64,000 nt of DNA from positions 124,001 to 188,000 of IMG/VR virus record IMGVR_UViG_3300036770_006296. One strand, given 5' to 3'. Below, piece by piece: positions 31,975 through 40,445 of the stretch (the stretch's first letter is position 1; every line of letters starts with the position of its first letter). A model generated the notes under the pieces. That model made no database searches and was not told the DNA's origin. It saw only the letters and a program-made list of their open reading frames with translations. The position numbers and the translations under genes are program-made. Origin of the DNA: a virus.

Positions 31975-32955
31975 ATGGTAAAGAAAAAAGGACCTATCAG
32001 TATGTTTATAGAAAGAAACTATAAACACTTTAATGCAGCAGCTCTAAAAGATGCTGCTATAGGATATGAAACACACATCGACGGTGGAGGAAAAATGCTG
32101 GTCTCTCTTGCTGGTGCAATGAGCACAGCAGAACTTGGTATTTCTCTTGCTGAAATGATTAGAGCTGGTAAAGTTGATATTATTTCTTGTACTGGTGCCA
32201 ACCTAGAAGAAGATCTCATGAATCTTGTAGCACATTCACATTACAAGAGAATACCTAATTACAGAGATCTTACCCCAAAAGAGGAGCGTGATTTATTAGA
32301 CAATGGACTTAATAGAGTTACAGATACTTGCATTCCGGAGGAAGAAGCATTCAGAAGACTACAGAATCACATATATGATATATGGAAAAAAGCAGAAAGC
32401 AGAGGAGAAAGACACTTTCCACACAAATACATGTACGAATTAATAAATAGCGGAGTGTTAGAGCAGTACTATGAAATTGATCCTAAGGATTCATGGATGG
32501 TTGCAGCAGCAGAGGTGAATTTACCTATGGTTGTTCCAGGGTGGGAAGATTCCACCTTAGGAAACATCTTTGCTTCGTATGTAATAAAAGGTGACTTGAA
32601 GCACGACACTGTAAAAAACGGGATAGAGTATATGGTTTCTTTAAGCCATTGGTACAGGGAAAATTGTCAAGAGCCAGGAATAGGATTCTTCCAGATAGGT
32701 GGGGGAATTGCCGGGGATTTTCCTATCTGTGTTGTACCTATGATGTACCAAGATCTTGAATGGGAGGATGTACCATTTTGGTCTTATTTCTGTCAAATTT
32801 CGGATTCAACAACATCTTATGGTTCTTATTCAGGAGCAGTACCAAATGAAAAGATTACTTGGGGCAAATTGGACGCAGACACCCCTAAATTTATTGTAGA
32901 ATCGGATGCCACAATAGTTGCTCCCCTGATTTTTTCATGGATATTAAATAAATAG
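31975..32955 (+). CDS. Deoxyhypusine synthase-like protein
   Basis: 326 residues, full DHS length. The NAD/spermidine fold is visible: MLVSLAGAMSTAELGISLAE (35-75 region), VDIISCTGANLEEDL (matches the TTAGGVEEDL motif), FQIGGGIAGDF and the catalytic lysine motif WGK, with Lys298 in EKITWGKLDADTP. DHS moves the aminobutyl group of spermidine to eIF5A; bacterial relatives without eIF5A are often homospermidine synthase-like or of unknown role. In a phage it probably acts on polyamines. No leader, no signal peptide. Confidence 0.88.
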   Translation: MVKKKGPISMFIERNYKHFNAAALKDAAIGYETHIDGGGKMLVSLAGAMSTAELGISLAEMIRAGKVDIISCTGANLEEDLMNLVAHSHYKRIPNYRDLTPKEERDLLDNGLNRVTDTCIPEEEAFRRLQNHIYDIWKKAESRGERHFPHKYMYELINSGVLEQYYEIDPKDSWMVAAAEVNLPMVVPGWEDSTLGNIFASYVIKGDLKHDTVKNGIEYMVSLSHWYRENCQEPGIGFFQIGGGIAGDFPICVVPMMYQDLEWEDVPFWSYFCQISDSTTSYGSYSGAVPNEKITWGKLDADTPKFIVESDATIVAPLIFSWILNK

Positions 32956-33051
32956 AGTTTGAATATATATTAGATGAAAGAGATATACGGCCTATTGATA
33001 TTCTCTATAGTTATTTTATTAGCAGGCTATATCAACATAAAAAAAGAAAAA

Positions 33052-33783
33052 ATGAAGCATCTTAAAAGTATAGATGAATTTAAAATAGCAAATGAACAGC
33101 TTTTTTCTGACGCTAATAAATTTTCTAAGCTCTTCGGATTAGATTCACCATCTAAAGACTCAAGTGATAATAAAGATTCATCTTCAGGAGGGACAGATTC
33201 TTCTGGAGCATCCTCATCAATTTCTGCCAAAACAGAACTTGGTAATTATGGTAAATTTAGTGAAGCATCTAAGAAAAATGCTCCTCTAATTATGGTTTAT
33301 GGAGGTATAGATGTAGGAGGCAAAAAGAGTGGAGAATATATGTATGACTATTTAGGAAAAATAGGAAGCTCCGCTAATATTTTTGTGGCAAAGGATCACA
33401 AAGTAGATGGCAAAGGATCATACAAAGCAGTCAAAGATAAATTGTCTGAAAAATCGATATCGCCTTCTAAAAAAATATTATATCTTTTTTCTGGAGGATA
33501 TAAACCAGGAATGGAATTATTAAATAGTGTTTCGGCTTCAGAGTTCGACTTAATATATCTAGTTGATATTTGGATGGGTAATTCAAAAGTTGCTTCCTTT
33601 TATAAAAATTTAGCAGAGAATAATAGAGGTAAGGTTAGGTATTTTTATAGCGGAGACGGAGCTCAAAATGCAGATGCAAAAAACAGTTTAATTAAAACTC
33701 TGAACTTCTACAAGTCAAATGATCAAAACAATCATATGGCAACAAACACAGATGCCGTCTCTGATCTATCAAATAAATTATAA
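33052..33783 (+). CDS. Leader protein with EQLFSDANKF module, esterase-like body
   Basis: 243 residues from MKHLKSIDEFKIANEQLFSD. The frame is open back to an ATG at 32974 that would add a hydrophobic N-terminal segment (LLIFSIVILLAGYI); because the leader is intact I prefer 33052. After EQLFSDANKFSKLFGL and a Ser-rich linker, the body has PLIMVYGGIDVGGKKSGEYM and KKILYLFSGGYKPGMELL, recalling an alpha/beta hydrolase, but no GxSxG triad can be assigned. Two bases before the next leader gene. Confidence 0.66.
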   Translation: MKHLKSIDEFKIANEQLFSDANKFSKLFGLDSPSKDSSDNKDSSSGGTDSSGASSSISAKTELGNYGKFSEASKKNAPLIMVYGGIDVGGKKSGEYMYDYLGKIGSSANIFVAKDHKVDGKGSYKAVKDKLSEKSISPSKKILYLFSGGYKPGMELLNSVSASEFDLIYLVDIWMGNSKVASFYKNLAENNRGKVRYFYSGDGAQNADAKNSLIKTLNFYKSNDQNNHMATNTDAVSDLSNKL

Positions 33784-33784
33784 A

Positions 33785-34561
33785 ATGAAACACATAAAGA
33801 ACATACAAGAATTTAATCACCTTTATGAACAGTTATTTGCTGCTGATATTGCAAAATTTAACAAATTGATGGGTATATCAGTGGAAGAAACCGGTATGGA
33901 GGAACCAAATATATCTCCTGCTGAAAATCCTTCTGGTTCAGGGTCAGCCTTTGCTTCTGTTGTTAAACTTAACACCAGTCAGTTAGATGAATATGGATCA
34001 ACTGTTGGGATTAGTGAAAAAGGAGATAATGCTCCATTACAGCAGCCAGCAAGAGGGCCTTTAGGAAATATAGTAAATTCAGCTTATGCTAACTTAAATG
34101 TTTCAACTAGAAAAATACCAGGGACTCTCGGAGGTAATTTAGGTTGTGCAGCAGCAGTTTCCATTATATTTTATAGAGCTACTGGATACGCAATAGCTGG
34201 TTCTGGAGCTATCACACTAGGCACCGCTCACATGTGGAACCATTTTGAAAAAGAAAGCAGAAATCCCAGCGGAGTTTGGCAGAAAATAACTAATTGGAAG
34301 ACTGACTCACAGCCTGGAGATATAATATTAACATCTAGAGGGTCTAAAGCAGGACACGTGGGTGTTGTTGTAGAGGGAGGTAACATTATATCAAATTCTT
34401 CTGGAGGATTCCAAGGAGATAAAAAAGGACAGATCGAGCTAAACTATAATCTAAACACATGGCAAAGTGTTGCTAATAGAAATCCACAGCAAACTGCTTC
34501 TTTTAGATATAAAGGACCCTATAAAAACACCTGGGGTAAAACGGAAAAACCAGTAGCATAG
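33785..34561 (+). CDS. Leader protein with EQLF module and CHAP/NlpC-like domain
   Basis: 258 residues from MKHIKNIQEFNHLYEQLFAA; the frame extends upstream but overlaps the previous gene. DIAKFNKLMGIS continues the module shared with 11845 and 33052. Residues about 110-215 resemble a CHAP/NlpC peptidase: Cys121 (NLGCAAAVSIIFYRA), His191 (KAGHVGVVVEGG) and Asn204 (IISNSSGG). This should cut peptidoglycan cross-links. As putative cargo it may open the wall at entry. Confidence 0.78.
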   Translation: MKHIKNIQEFNHLYEQLFAADIAKFNKLMGISVEETGMEEPNISPAENPSGSGSAFASVVKLNTSQLDEYGSTVGISEKGDNAPLQQPARGPLGNIVNSAYANLNVSTRKIPGTLGGNLGCAAAVSIIFYRATGYAIAGSGAITLGTAHMWNHFEKESRNPSGVWQKITNWKTDSQPGDIILTSRGSKAGHVGVVVEGGNIISNSSGGFQGDKKGQIELNYNLNTWQSVANRNPQQTASFRYKGPYKNTWGKTEKPVA

Positions 34562-34590
34562 AATCATTTTTTTATTGGTGCTTTAATCTC

Positions 34591-34598
34591 TATATTTG
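34591..34598 (+). promoter_or_regulatory. Host-type promoter, TATATTTG
   Basis: TATATTTG fits TAnnTTTG; GAATCATTTTTTT lies upstream at 34561-34573, the same tract as at 3880 and 4281. ATG at 34613. Confidence 0.55.
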
Positions 34599-34612
34599 GA
34601 CAAAAATCATTT

Positions 34613-34837
34613 ATGGGAGAAAAAGTAATCAAGGTAAAAGACAATTACCGAACGAATCCGGAAAGCCACATTCCTGGCGGATCCGTAGTGGAAACCTTTA
34701 ACGATAAAGGTATAAGATTAGTTTACGATAAGATTAAAAATCCGGGCGCATATATCAGGAGAATTACTAAGGATGAATCTATAATCAGGGTATATGTAGA
34801 CGGGGAACTTAAATTCGATAGGAATGGAGAACAGTAA
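34613..34837 (+). CDS. Small hypothetical protein
   Basis: 74 residues, MGEKVIKVKDNYRTNPESHI, a small beta-rich domain with charged ends. Its stop overlaps the next start region by 14 bases. Unknown; opens the block to 36370. Confidence 0.6.
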   Translation: MGEKVIKVKDNYRTNPESHIPGGSVVETFNDKGIRLVYDKIKNPGAYIRRITKDESIIRVYVDGELKFDRNGEQ

Positions 34838-35171
34838 ATTTACGGATCTGGTCTACTTTGGACATGATCACTATGGGGAAAAAGCAAACAATGCACAGAA
34901 GGAGGAAAAAGAATTTATAGAAACCCTTAGAGAAAGATTTCCTTCCGTTCAATTTAAGGATGCTTACGATGAGATCAAAGGATTTAGGCAAGAAGTCATT
35001 TTAGAGAAGTCTTTTCAGGACGAATATTATTCGTGGGTATTTGCATTCGGATGGATGGACTACTCACTTAGTACTTGTTTAATGGTTGCAAATATAGACG
35101 GGAAAGATGATGCGAAAAAATACATCAATTTAGCAAAGGCCGAATATCCAGAAAATTTTAAAACCCAATAA
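34824..35171 (+). CDS. Hypothetical protein
   Basis: 115 residues, MENSKFTDLVYFGHDHYGE, helical with an aromatic stretch (EYYSWVFAFGWMDYSL). No motif. Overlaps the preceding gene. Unknown. Confidence 0.6.
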   Translation: MENSKFTDLVYFGHDHYGEKANNAQKEEKEFIETLRERFPSVQFKDAYDEIKGFRQEVILEKSFQDEYYSWVFAFGWMDYSLSTCLMVANIDGKDDAKKYINLAKAEYPENFKTQ

Positions 35172-35178
35172 AATTAAA

Positions 35179-35685
35179 ATGAAATATCTAGATTATAAAG
35201 TAACAGAGCTACCAGATAGCATAGAGAATCTTTTTTGTAAGCCTCTGGATGAAAGAGGAGAAAGAGTTGGATTAGATGATATACAAATCCAGATTATAAC
35301 TCTAGCAATGGTTTCGTCTAAAGAGAAAACCGACTACATGTACGAGAAGCTAAAGAGCGATAACTATCTCTCACTTATACTGGAGGACCGTCTAAAATCT
35401 ATTAACTGCAAAACTGATAATGGGGTTAAGATATTAATTACATACTCATGTAAATCCCCAGGAGAAGTTGTGATGTACACTTACTACTTAGCATACAAAA
35501 TGAAGGAATTAGGAATAGAATTTTTAGATATGGAGGCACTGTGCTTAGAAGTTTTTCCTAAGGGATTTTTTTCTAGTGAGACATTAGAAAAATATTGGTA
35601 CACACAAAAAGTGGATACAGGGGGTAAAAAGGGCGGAGACAATTTGTTGGACTATAATAAAGCAGCCGAAAGTCTCGTGAAATAA
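35179..35685 (+). CDS. Hypothetical protein
   Basis: 168 residues, MKYLDYKVTELPDSIENLF. Helical, with the motif GVKILITYSCKSPGEVVMYT near the middle. No known family found by eye. Unknown. Confidence 0.62.
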   Translation: MKYLDYKVTELPDSIENLFCKPLDERGERVGLDDIQIQIITLAMVSSKEKTDYMYEKLKSDNYLSLILEDRLKSINCKTDNGVKILITYSCKSPGEVVMYTYYLAYKMKELGIEFLDMEALCLEVFPKGFFSSETLEKYWYTQKVDTGGKKGGDNLLDYNKAAESLVK

Positions 35686-35720
35686 ATTCTAACTCCTACT
35701 CTATAATAAGTAAAGTCTAT

Positions 35721-35861
35721 ATGGAAAAAGATAAAGACGTTATTAAAGATATTACCAATCTTATTAAGAAGTATCCAAACGATTACGAGCTTGGTAAGAA
35801 AATAAGGGAGATGTTTAGTTCTGTAGTAAAAGACGGGGAAAATAATGAACATCGTAAATGA
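35721..35861 (+). CDS. Very small acidic/basic helical protein
   Basis: 46 residues: MEKDKDVIKDITNLIKKYPN, then DYELGKKIREMFSSV. The stop overlaps the next ATG (ATGA), supporting translation. Unknown. Confidence 0.5.
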   Translation: MEKDKDVIKDITNLIKKYPNDYELGKKIREMFSSVVKDGENNEHRK

Positions 35862-36370
35862 TTAAATATTATGCTGGGATAGGCTCAAGAGAAACCCCTC
35901 CGGGTATTGAACCTATGATAGAGGAAATAGTTAAGATCCTTACTAAATTTGGATATGTTCTCCGCTCTGGTGGAGCAGATGGATCTGATTTTATGTTCGA
36001 AAAATATTGTGAGGGTGAAAAAGAAATATATCTTCCCTGGAAAGGATTTAATAAAAACACCTCAGATCTTTATTTAGATAATATGGATCCTGGAATTATA
36101 GAGAGATCCAAAGAGATCGCAAAGAAATTTCATCCCTCTTGGAACTTTTTATCCGATGGAGGAAGAAAACTTATGATCAGGAACACTTTTCAGATTCTAG
36201 GTAAAGATCTAGAAAGTCCAGCTTCTTTTGTTGTGTGTTGGACACCAGGAGGAAAGATATCAGGGGGCACAGGACAAGCTTTAAGGATCGCAAAAAGCTT
36301 ATCCATACCTATATTTAACTTATATGAAAAAGACTGCTTATACAAGCTAAAAATACAAATAAATAAATAA
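35858..36370 (+). CDS. SLOG/DprA-like nucleotide-binding protein
   Basis: 170 residues. YYAGIGSRETPPGIEPMIEE opens with the GxGSR loop of SLOG folds, and KFGYVLRSGGADGSD supplies the GGA-D phosphate-binding turn. The end reads WTPGGKISGGTGQALRIAKS. SLOG proteins bind nucleotides or NAD derivatives and include DprA-like and defence-signal sensors. Function in a phage is unknown; a sponge or phosphohydrolase for a host signal is possible. Starts a three-gene run with ClpP and Dda. Confidence 0.75.
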   Translation: MIKYYAGIGSRETPPGIEPMIEEIVKILTKFGYVLRSGGADGSDFMFEKYCEGEKEIYLPWKGFNKNTSDLYLDNMDPGIIERSKEIAKKFHPSWNFLSDGGRKLMIRNTFQILGKDLESPASFVVCWTPGGKISGGTGQALRIAKSLSIPIFNLYEKDCLYKLKIQINK

Positions 36371-36943
36371 ATGGCAGACACAATTAACTTACCAAACCCT
36401 AAAGAAAGAAACCTTTTCTTTGACAAACAGGTCTCACAAAGTTCTGTAAATACCCTTTCGAAAGATATCATAGAAATTAACGAGCATGACGAATACATTA
36501 AAAAAATCTATGATGCTCACGACTTAAACTATACTCCTAAACCAATTAAGATCTATATCGATTCTTATGGAGGATATGTTTACCAGTGTCTAGGTTTAGT
36601 TGGTATAATGAGATCCTCTAAAACTCCTATTCATACAATAGTTACTGGGTGTGCAATGTCTTCGGGATTTTTGATAGCTATATCGGGACACAAAAGATTT
36701 GGACATCTTAGATCTACATATTTATATCACCAAGTTGCAGGAGGTGCTTTTGGAAAGGTGAAGGACATGGAAGAAGAACTTGCTGAGATTTTAAGATTAC
36801 AGCAAGCAGTGGAGGAGATAACACTAGAAAGTACTGCTATAACAAAAAAGATGCTAGAGAAAGCATATAGAGGGAAAAAAGACTGGTATATTACATCAGA
36901 ACAAGCAATTAAATTAAAAATAATAGATGAAATAATATCTTAA
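36371..36943 (+). CDS. ClpP-like serine protease
   Basis: 190 residues. The ClpP fold is clear: IYIDSYGGYVYQCLGLVGIM, then GCAMSSGFLIAISG with Ser97 at the nucleophile place, LYHQVAGGAFG with His120, and KKDWYITSEQAI with Asp171 completing the triad. It overlaps the helicase start by one base (TAATG). No ClpX-like partner is in the window; the AAA protein at 57891 is of another class. Could act in virion maturation or host-protein turnover. Confidence 0.86.
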   Translation: MADTINLPNPKERNLFFDKQVSQSSVNTLSKDIIEINEHDEYIKKIYDAHDLNYTPKPIKIYIDSYGGYVYQCLGLVGIMRSSKTPIHTIVTGCAMSSGFLIAISGHKRFGHLRSTYLYHQVAGGAFGKVKDMEEELAEILRLQQAVEEITLESTAITKKMLEKAYRGKKDWYITSEQAIKLKIIDEIIS

Positions 36944-38370
36944 TGGAAGAACCTAAAATAATTCCTAAGCCTATTATAGATCTTTCGTCTTTAAATAAAG
37001 ATCAGAAAGAAGCTTTTGATAAGCTTAAGAATTTTATATACAATAGAAAAGATGATGATATTTATGTCCTAAAAGGTTGGGCAGGAACGGGAAAGACCTA
37101 TTGTGTTAGTGTACTTGTTAGATATGTTCTTGATGTTATTTATCCCGATAAAAATTGGTATAAGATAGCAGTTACTGGGCCAACTAATAAGTCTGTTAGG
37201 GTAATTAAGAAAACAACTGGGATAAAAAATCCTAGAGTTATTTTCCAGACTGTTCATAAAATGCTCGGTCTAACAGAAAGAATAACACAGGACGGGCAAC
37301 AGGAATTTGTTAATCAAGGGGATTTTGTTCCTCAAATAGAAAAAGTCAAACTTCTTATTATAGATGAAGTGTCTATGCTTAATGATGACTTGTTTCATGA
37401 AATATTAAGATATAGAGACAGAGTCAAGATTATATGTATGGGTGATCCCGCACAAATCCCTCCAGTCGGAAAACCTGATTGTATTCCCTTTAGAGACGAA
37501 TTTGCTGAAATGTATGGAATAAAAACTATAGAGCTTAAAACAATAATGAGGCAAAAAGGAGATAATCCTATTATAGACACTTCAGTTAATATAAGAAATG
37601 ATTTAGAAAATCCCTATGTTGACACAGGTAACACATCTAAATTAAATGATAGGGGGGAAGGAATAGAGATAATAAATATAAACTCTAGCGATCGAAGGGT
37701 TACTTTCTCGGATATACTTTCTAGCTATTTTAAAACTGAAGAGTTTAAGGAGGATTCCGAATACTCTAAAATAATAGCTTGGAGGAATAAAACAGTAGAA
37801 ACTATGAATAATCTTGTTAGGAAGGTTATTTACGGAGAAGAAAATATCGGATCTAAAATATTAATAGGAGAAAAGCTTATAGCCAATAATCCTATTATGG
37901 ATATGAATCAGATACTTTTTAATACCAATGACGAGTTTAGTGTGGAGAACTTCGAAATAAAAAAAGAAAAAGTTAAGGTAGATGGCGAGGAAGGCACTTT
38001 GAAGTATTATGAAACTAGAGTTACCTATTTAAATGATGACGACAAGAAAGTTTGTTATTATATAGACATACTACACGAAGACAGCGAATCATATTTTAAT
38101 GTTTTAGCGAGTAAGCTTAAAAAGATAGCTATAGAAAAAAGAGGCAAAGAAAAATCGTGGATAAAATATTATGATTTTCTTAGAAGGTTCGCAGATGTTA
38201 GTTATGCCTATGCTATAACTGCCCATAAATCTCAAGGGAGTACGTATAACACTGCTTTCGTTCTCGAAGATGATATAGATGTCAACACTAATATCGTGGA
38301 GAGAAATAGAATAAAATACACAGCATACACAAGATCAAGTAAAAAATTATATGTACTTAAACGATTCTAA
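36943..38370 (+). CDS. dda: Dda-like SF1B DNA helicase
   Basis: 475 residues, the size of T4 Dda. Motif I is GWAGTGKT (45-52), motif II LLIIDEVSML (about 135-145), motif III GDPAQIPPVG, and motif VI near the end is SYAYAITAHKSQGSTYNTAF followed by YTAYTRSSKKLYVL. The usual Dda/RecD-type 5'-3' helicase helps replication start and fork movement past proteins. One-base overlap with ClpP; its end overlaps the next gene by 20 bases. Confidence 0.88.
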   Translation: MEEPKIIPKPIIDLSSLNKDQKEAFDKLKNFIYNRKDDDIYVLKGWAGTGKTYCVSVLVRYVLDVIYPDKNWYKIAVTGPTNKSVRVIKKTTGIKNPRVIFQTVHKMLGLTERITQDGQQEFVNQGDFVPQIEKVKLLIIDEVSMLNDDLFHEILRYRDRVKIICMGDPAQIPPVGKPDCIPFRDEFAEMYGIKTIELKTIMRQKGDNPIIDTSVNIRNDLENPYVDTGNTSKLNDRGEGIEIININSSDRRVTFSDILSSYFKTEEFKEDSEYSKIIAWRNKTVETMNNLVRKVIYGEENIGSKILIGEKLIANNPIMDMNQILFNTNDEFSVENFEIKKEKVKVDGEEGTLKYYETRVTYLNDDDKKVCYYIDILHEDSESYFNVLASKLKKIAIEKRGKEKSWIKYYDFLRRFADVSYAYAITAHKSQGSTYNTAFVLEDDIDVNTNIVERNRIKYTAYTRSSKKLYVLKRF

Positions 38371-38695
38371 AATAAAACACCTATTAGCAATATTTTTTGC
38401 GATAGGCATATCTCACGAACTGGTTGTTTTATTGAGATTTTCTATACCTGAATTATCCTTAATTTATACGGTGGGTTTATTGATATTAATATTTAATTTT
38501 TCCGCAGTAAAAAGATATGTCTGGCCTCCTGGATTGGGCATCATAGGTATTTTTTCTTTACTCTATTTTGTATTTCTTTTGATAGGATATGGAGCTGAAT
38601 TTTTTAGAGATTTATCATCTGTCATATCTATAGCAGTCTGGCTTAAATGTATATCATGTCTAAATAATGAAATAGATATGGATGATTATGAATAA
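38351..38695 (+). CDS. Small membrane protein
   Basis: 114 residues with three to four hydrophobic stretches (LLAIFFAIGISHELVVLL; LSLIYTVGLLILIFNF; GLGIIGIFSLLYFVFLLI). Short N tail inside the helicase gene. Ends acidic (NNEIDMDDYE). Unknown; possibly exclusion. Confidence 0.55.
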   Translation: MYLNDSKIKHLLAIFFAIGISHELVVLLRFSIPELSLIYTVGLLILIFNFSAVKRYVWPPGLGIIGIFSLLYFVFLLIGYGAEFFRDLSSVISIAVWLKCISCLNNEIDMDDYE

Positions 38696-39149
38696 TGTAA
38701 AAATAAAAAAGAGGATGAAGACATCGGAAAAATATAGACATATAGGGTATTCGTATCCTGGAGTACCTAGCGGATGGAAGCCTATAGTTGAGAAGACAAT
38801 AGTAGAGATAGAAAGAAAAATGTGGCCTAGATGGATTCCATTGTTTGTTAAAAGATGGATACACTATCTAGCTACAGGAAACAGTGTGGTTAGGGTTAGA
38901 AGTAGATTTTGGTATAAGATAAGAACTAAGCTAACAAGGGGTCAAATGGTAACTGATATTAAAGACAAGTTTGCTACTCTTAGAATATATGGACATTTTC
39001 ATGAGGAGATAGAAAAGATAATAGAGAAAGCAGAGGATAACTGTTACCGCACTTGTGAAAAATGTGGGGGAAAAGAAAAAGTTAGAAGCGTAGGGAAAGG
39101 ATGGATATACAATCTTTGTAAACCTTGTAGATTTTCTAAATCTAAATAA
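38682..39149 (+). CDS. Basic protein with C-terminal zinc ribbon
   Basis: 155 residues, strongly basic N half (KIKKRMKTSEKYRHIGYSYP), with TDIKDKFATLRIYGHF before a C-terminal CEKCGGKEKVRS and LCKPCRF, a CxxC-CxxC zinc ribbon. Probably nucleic-acid binding. Overlaps the end of 38351. An in-frame second ATG at 38688 is possible. Confidence 0.65.
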   Translation: MIMNNVKIKKRMKTSEKYRHIGYSYPGVPSGWKPIVEKTIVEIERKMWPRWIPLFVKRWIHYLATGNSVVRVRSRFWYKIRTKLTRGQMVTDIKDKFATLRIYGHFHEEIEKIIEKAEDNCYRTCEKCGGKEKVRSVGKGWIYNLCKPCRFSKSK

Positions 39150-39177
39150 ATCCTTTTTTATTCTTTAGTAGAATTTC

Positions 39178-39185
39178 TATTTTTA
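39178..39185 (+). promoter_or_regulatory. Host-type promoter-like region
   Basis: AATCCTTTTTTATTC at 39148-39162 followed by TATTTTTA near 39178; the ATCCTTTTTT tract is the one seen before 23748 and 24717. Weak because the last base is A rather than G. Confidence 0.3.
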
Positions 39186-39189
39186 TATC

Positions 39190-40008
39190 ATGAAAGTATT
39201 GACGTTGGGAGATGTGCACGGAAGAGATAGATGGATGTTTCACACCCATGGAAGCCCTTATGAGTTTAATAATTGGATGACTATGATTGGAAAAGGGGTC
39301 CCCGCGGATGATGTAGAATTCTGGAAAGAAATGCCATATTTACAATATGACAAAATTGTTTTTATTGGAGACTATGTTGACAGCTTTGATATTAGCAATG
39401 TTACAATCCTAGACAATCTTAAAAAGATATTGTTTTTTAAAAAAGCATTACCAGATAAAGTAGTTCTTTTATTGGGAAATCATGATATTCAATATTTTGT
39501 TCCTAATGAAATATGCAGCGGATATAGAGCAGAAATGAAACCGGATCTTTATCAGTTATTTACAGAGAATAAAGAATGTTTTAAAGTTGCTCATTTAGAA
39601 AAAGATAATACCGGTATTAAGTATCTTTGGACACATGCAGGTGTTACTAATGGATGGCTAAAAGATGTTTGTAAGGATATTAATAATCCAAGATATAGGC
39701 ACTATGAAATAGCTAAAGACTTTGATCCTAATGATCTGGAGAAATTTATAAACGATCTATTTGAACTCAGAGTTGATAATATATTTAATGTAGATGCACA
39801 TAGTGGTGGTTATAGCTTGTGGGCTGGTCCTTTTTGGGTTAGACCAACAATTCTAAATAATTATCCTCTAGAAGGTATTAATCAGATAGTTGGACACACA
39901 CCGCAAAAAACTGTCGAGCATATTAAGTGTGGAGATGTTACTCATTATTTAGTAGACTGCCTTTTTGACGATTGTGATGATGTTTTAGTTCTAGATATAG
40001 AAAAATGA
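39190..40008 (+). CDS. Calcineurin-like metallophosphoesterase
   Basis: 272 residues. The metal motifs are clear: LTLGDVHGRDRW, IVFIGDYVDSFD, LLLGNHDIQYF and WTHAGVT, then NQIVGHTPQ. This is the protein Ser/Thr-phosphatase/bis(5'-nucleosyl) phosphatase group, so the substrate may be a phosphoprotein or dinucleoside polyphosphate. A second enzyme of the superfamily is at 60004. No leader. Overlaps 40005 by four bases. Confidence 0.86.
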   Translation: MKVLTLGDVHGRDRWMFHTHGSPYEFNNWMTMIGKGVPADDVEFWKEMPYLQYDKIVFIGDYVDSFDISNVTILDNLKKILFFKKALPDKVVLLLGNHDIQYFVPNEICSGYRAEMKPDLYQLFTENKECFKVAHLEKDNTGIKYLWTHAGVTNGWLKDVCKDINNPRYRHYEIAKDFDPNDLEKFINDLFELRVDNIFNVDAHSGGYSLWAGPFWVRPTILNNYPLEGINQIVGHTPQKTVEHIKCGDVTHYLVDCLFDDCDDVLVLDIEK

Positions 40009-40325
40009 CAAGAAAGTTTAAGTTCGATAAGGAAGACAATAGATGGTTTGTAGAATTACCCGAGTGGGAGGGGGAAAAAGAAGATCTTGAAATGGTAATG
40101 GGTGCAGACATTCTATTAGACATTCTTTCTGGAGGTTCTGACTATTGCTATGTTACTTTTAGTGACGAGCCATTTGACGAAGCTAAGATTCTTTCTTATG
40201 ACTATAACGAATCTACTGCGGGCTATTACAACAATGACGCTTGGCACGGGCCATCAACGGTTTGGCTTTGTTATGTTACTGAATTTGTTTTTGGTAAATA
40301 TCCAGAAAAAATATATTACAAATGA
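40005..40325 (+). CDS. Acidic hypothetical protein
   Basis: 106 residues, MTRKFKFDKEDNRWFVELPE, with a Trp-rich centre (WEGEKEDLE) and an aromatic end (TVWLCYVTEFVFGKYPEKIY). Overlaps the phosphoesterase stop. Recalls small phage proteins of unknown role. Followed by a perfect hairpin. Confidence 0.62.
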   Translation: MTRKFKFDKEDNRWFVELPEWEGEKEDLEMVMGADILLDILSGGSDYCYVTFSDEPFDEAKILSYDYNESTAGYYNNDAWHGPSTVWLCYVTEFVFGKYPEKIYYK

Positions 40326-40357
40326 AAGCCGGGGTGGTTGCGATTTCCCCGGCTTTC
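40324..40357 (+). terminator. Strong hairpin after 40005 gene
   Basis: Perfect 11-bp stem GAAAGCCGGGG/CCCCGGCTTTC with loop TGGTTGCGATTT; its first bases overlap the TGA stop. No clear T run follows, so it may be an mRNA 3' end or processing structure rather than a classical terminator. Confidence 0.6.
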
Positions 40358-40368
40358 GATGATACTTG

Positions 40369-40393
40369 CGTAACATCACGGTCCTAAGCCGTG
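40369..40393 (+). other. Second hairpin, 23S rRNA-like string
   Basis: CACGG-TCCTAAG-CCGTG (40377-40393) is a 5-bp, 7-base-loop hairpin. Together with the upstream CGTAACAT it resembles the bacterial 23S rRNA segment CGTAACTATAACGGTCCTAAG (known also as the I-CeuI target). It lies in the 120-base spacer after the strong hairpin, with no tRNA T arm near. Confidence 0.35.
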
Positions 40394-40445
40394 TAATATT
40401 TTTGAAATTTTTGTTTTTAGTTAGCCTATAATATATTTATTCGCT

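Noticed and set aside
32974-33051. TM-anchored extension of the leader gene at 33052
   Set aside because: Possible (an ATATATATT stretch precedes 32974), but it would bury the leader and its cleavage site; kept only as an alternative.
40377-40393. CACGG-TCCTAAG-CCGTG read as a tRNA anticodon arm
   Set aside because: No acceptor stem, D arm or T arm surrounds it and position 33 would not be T.
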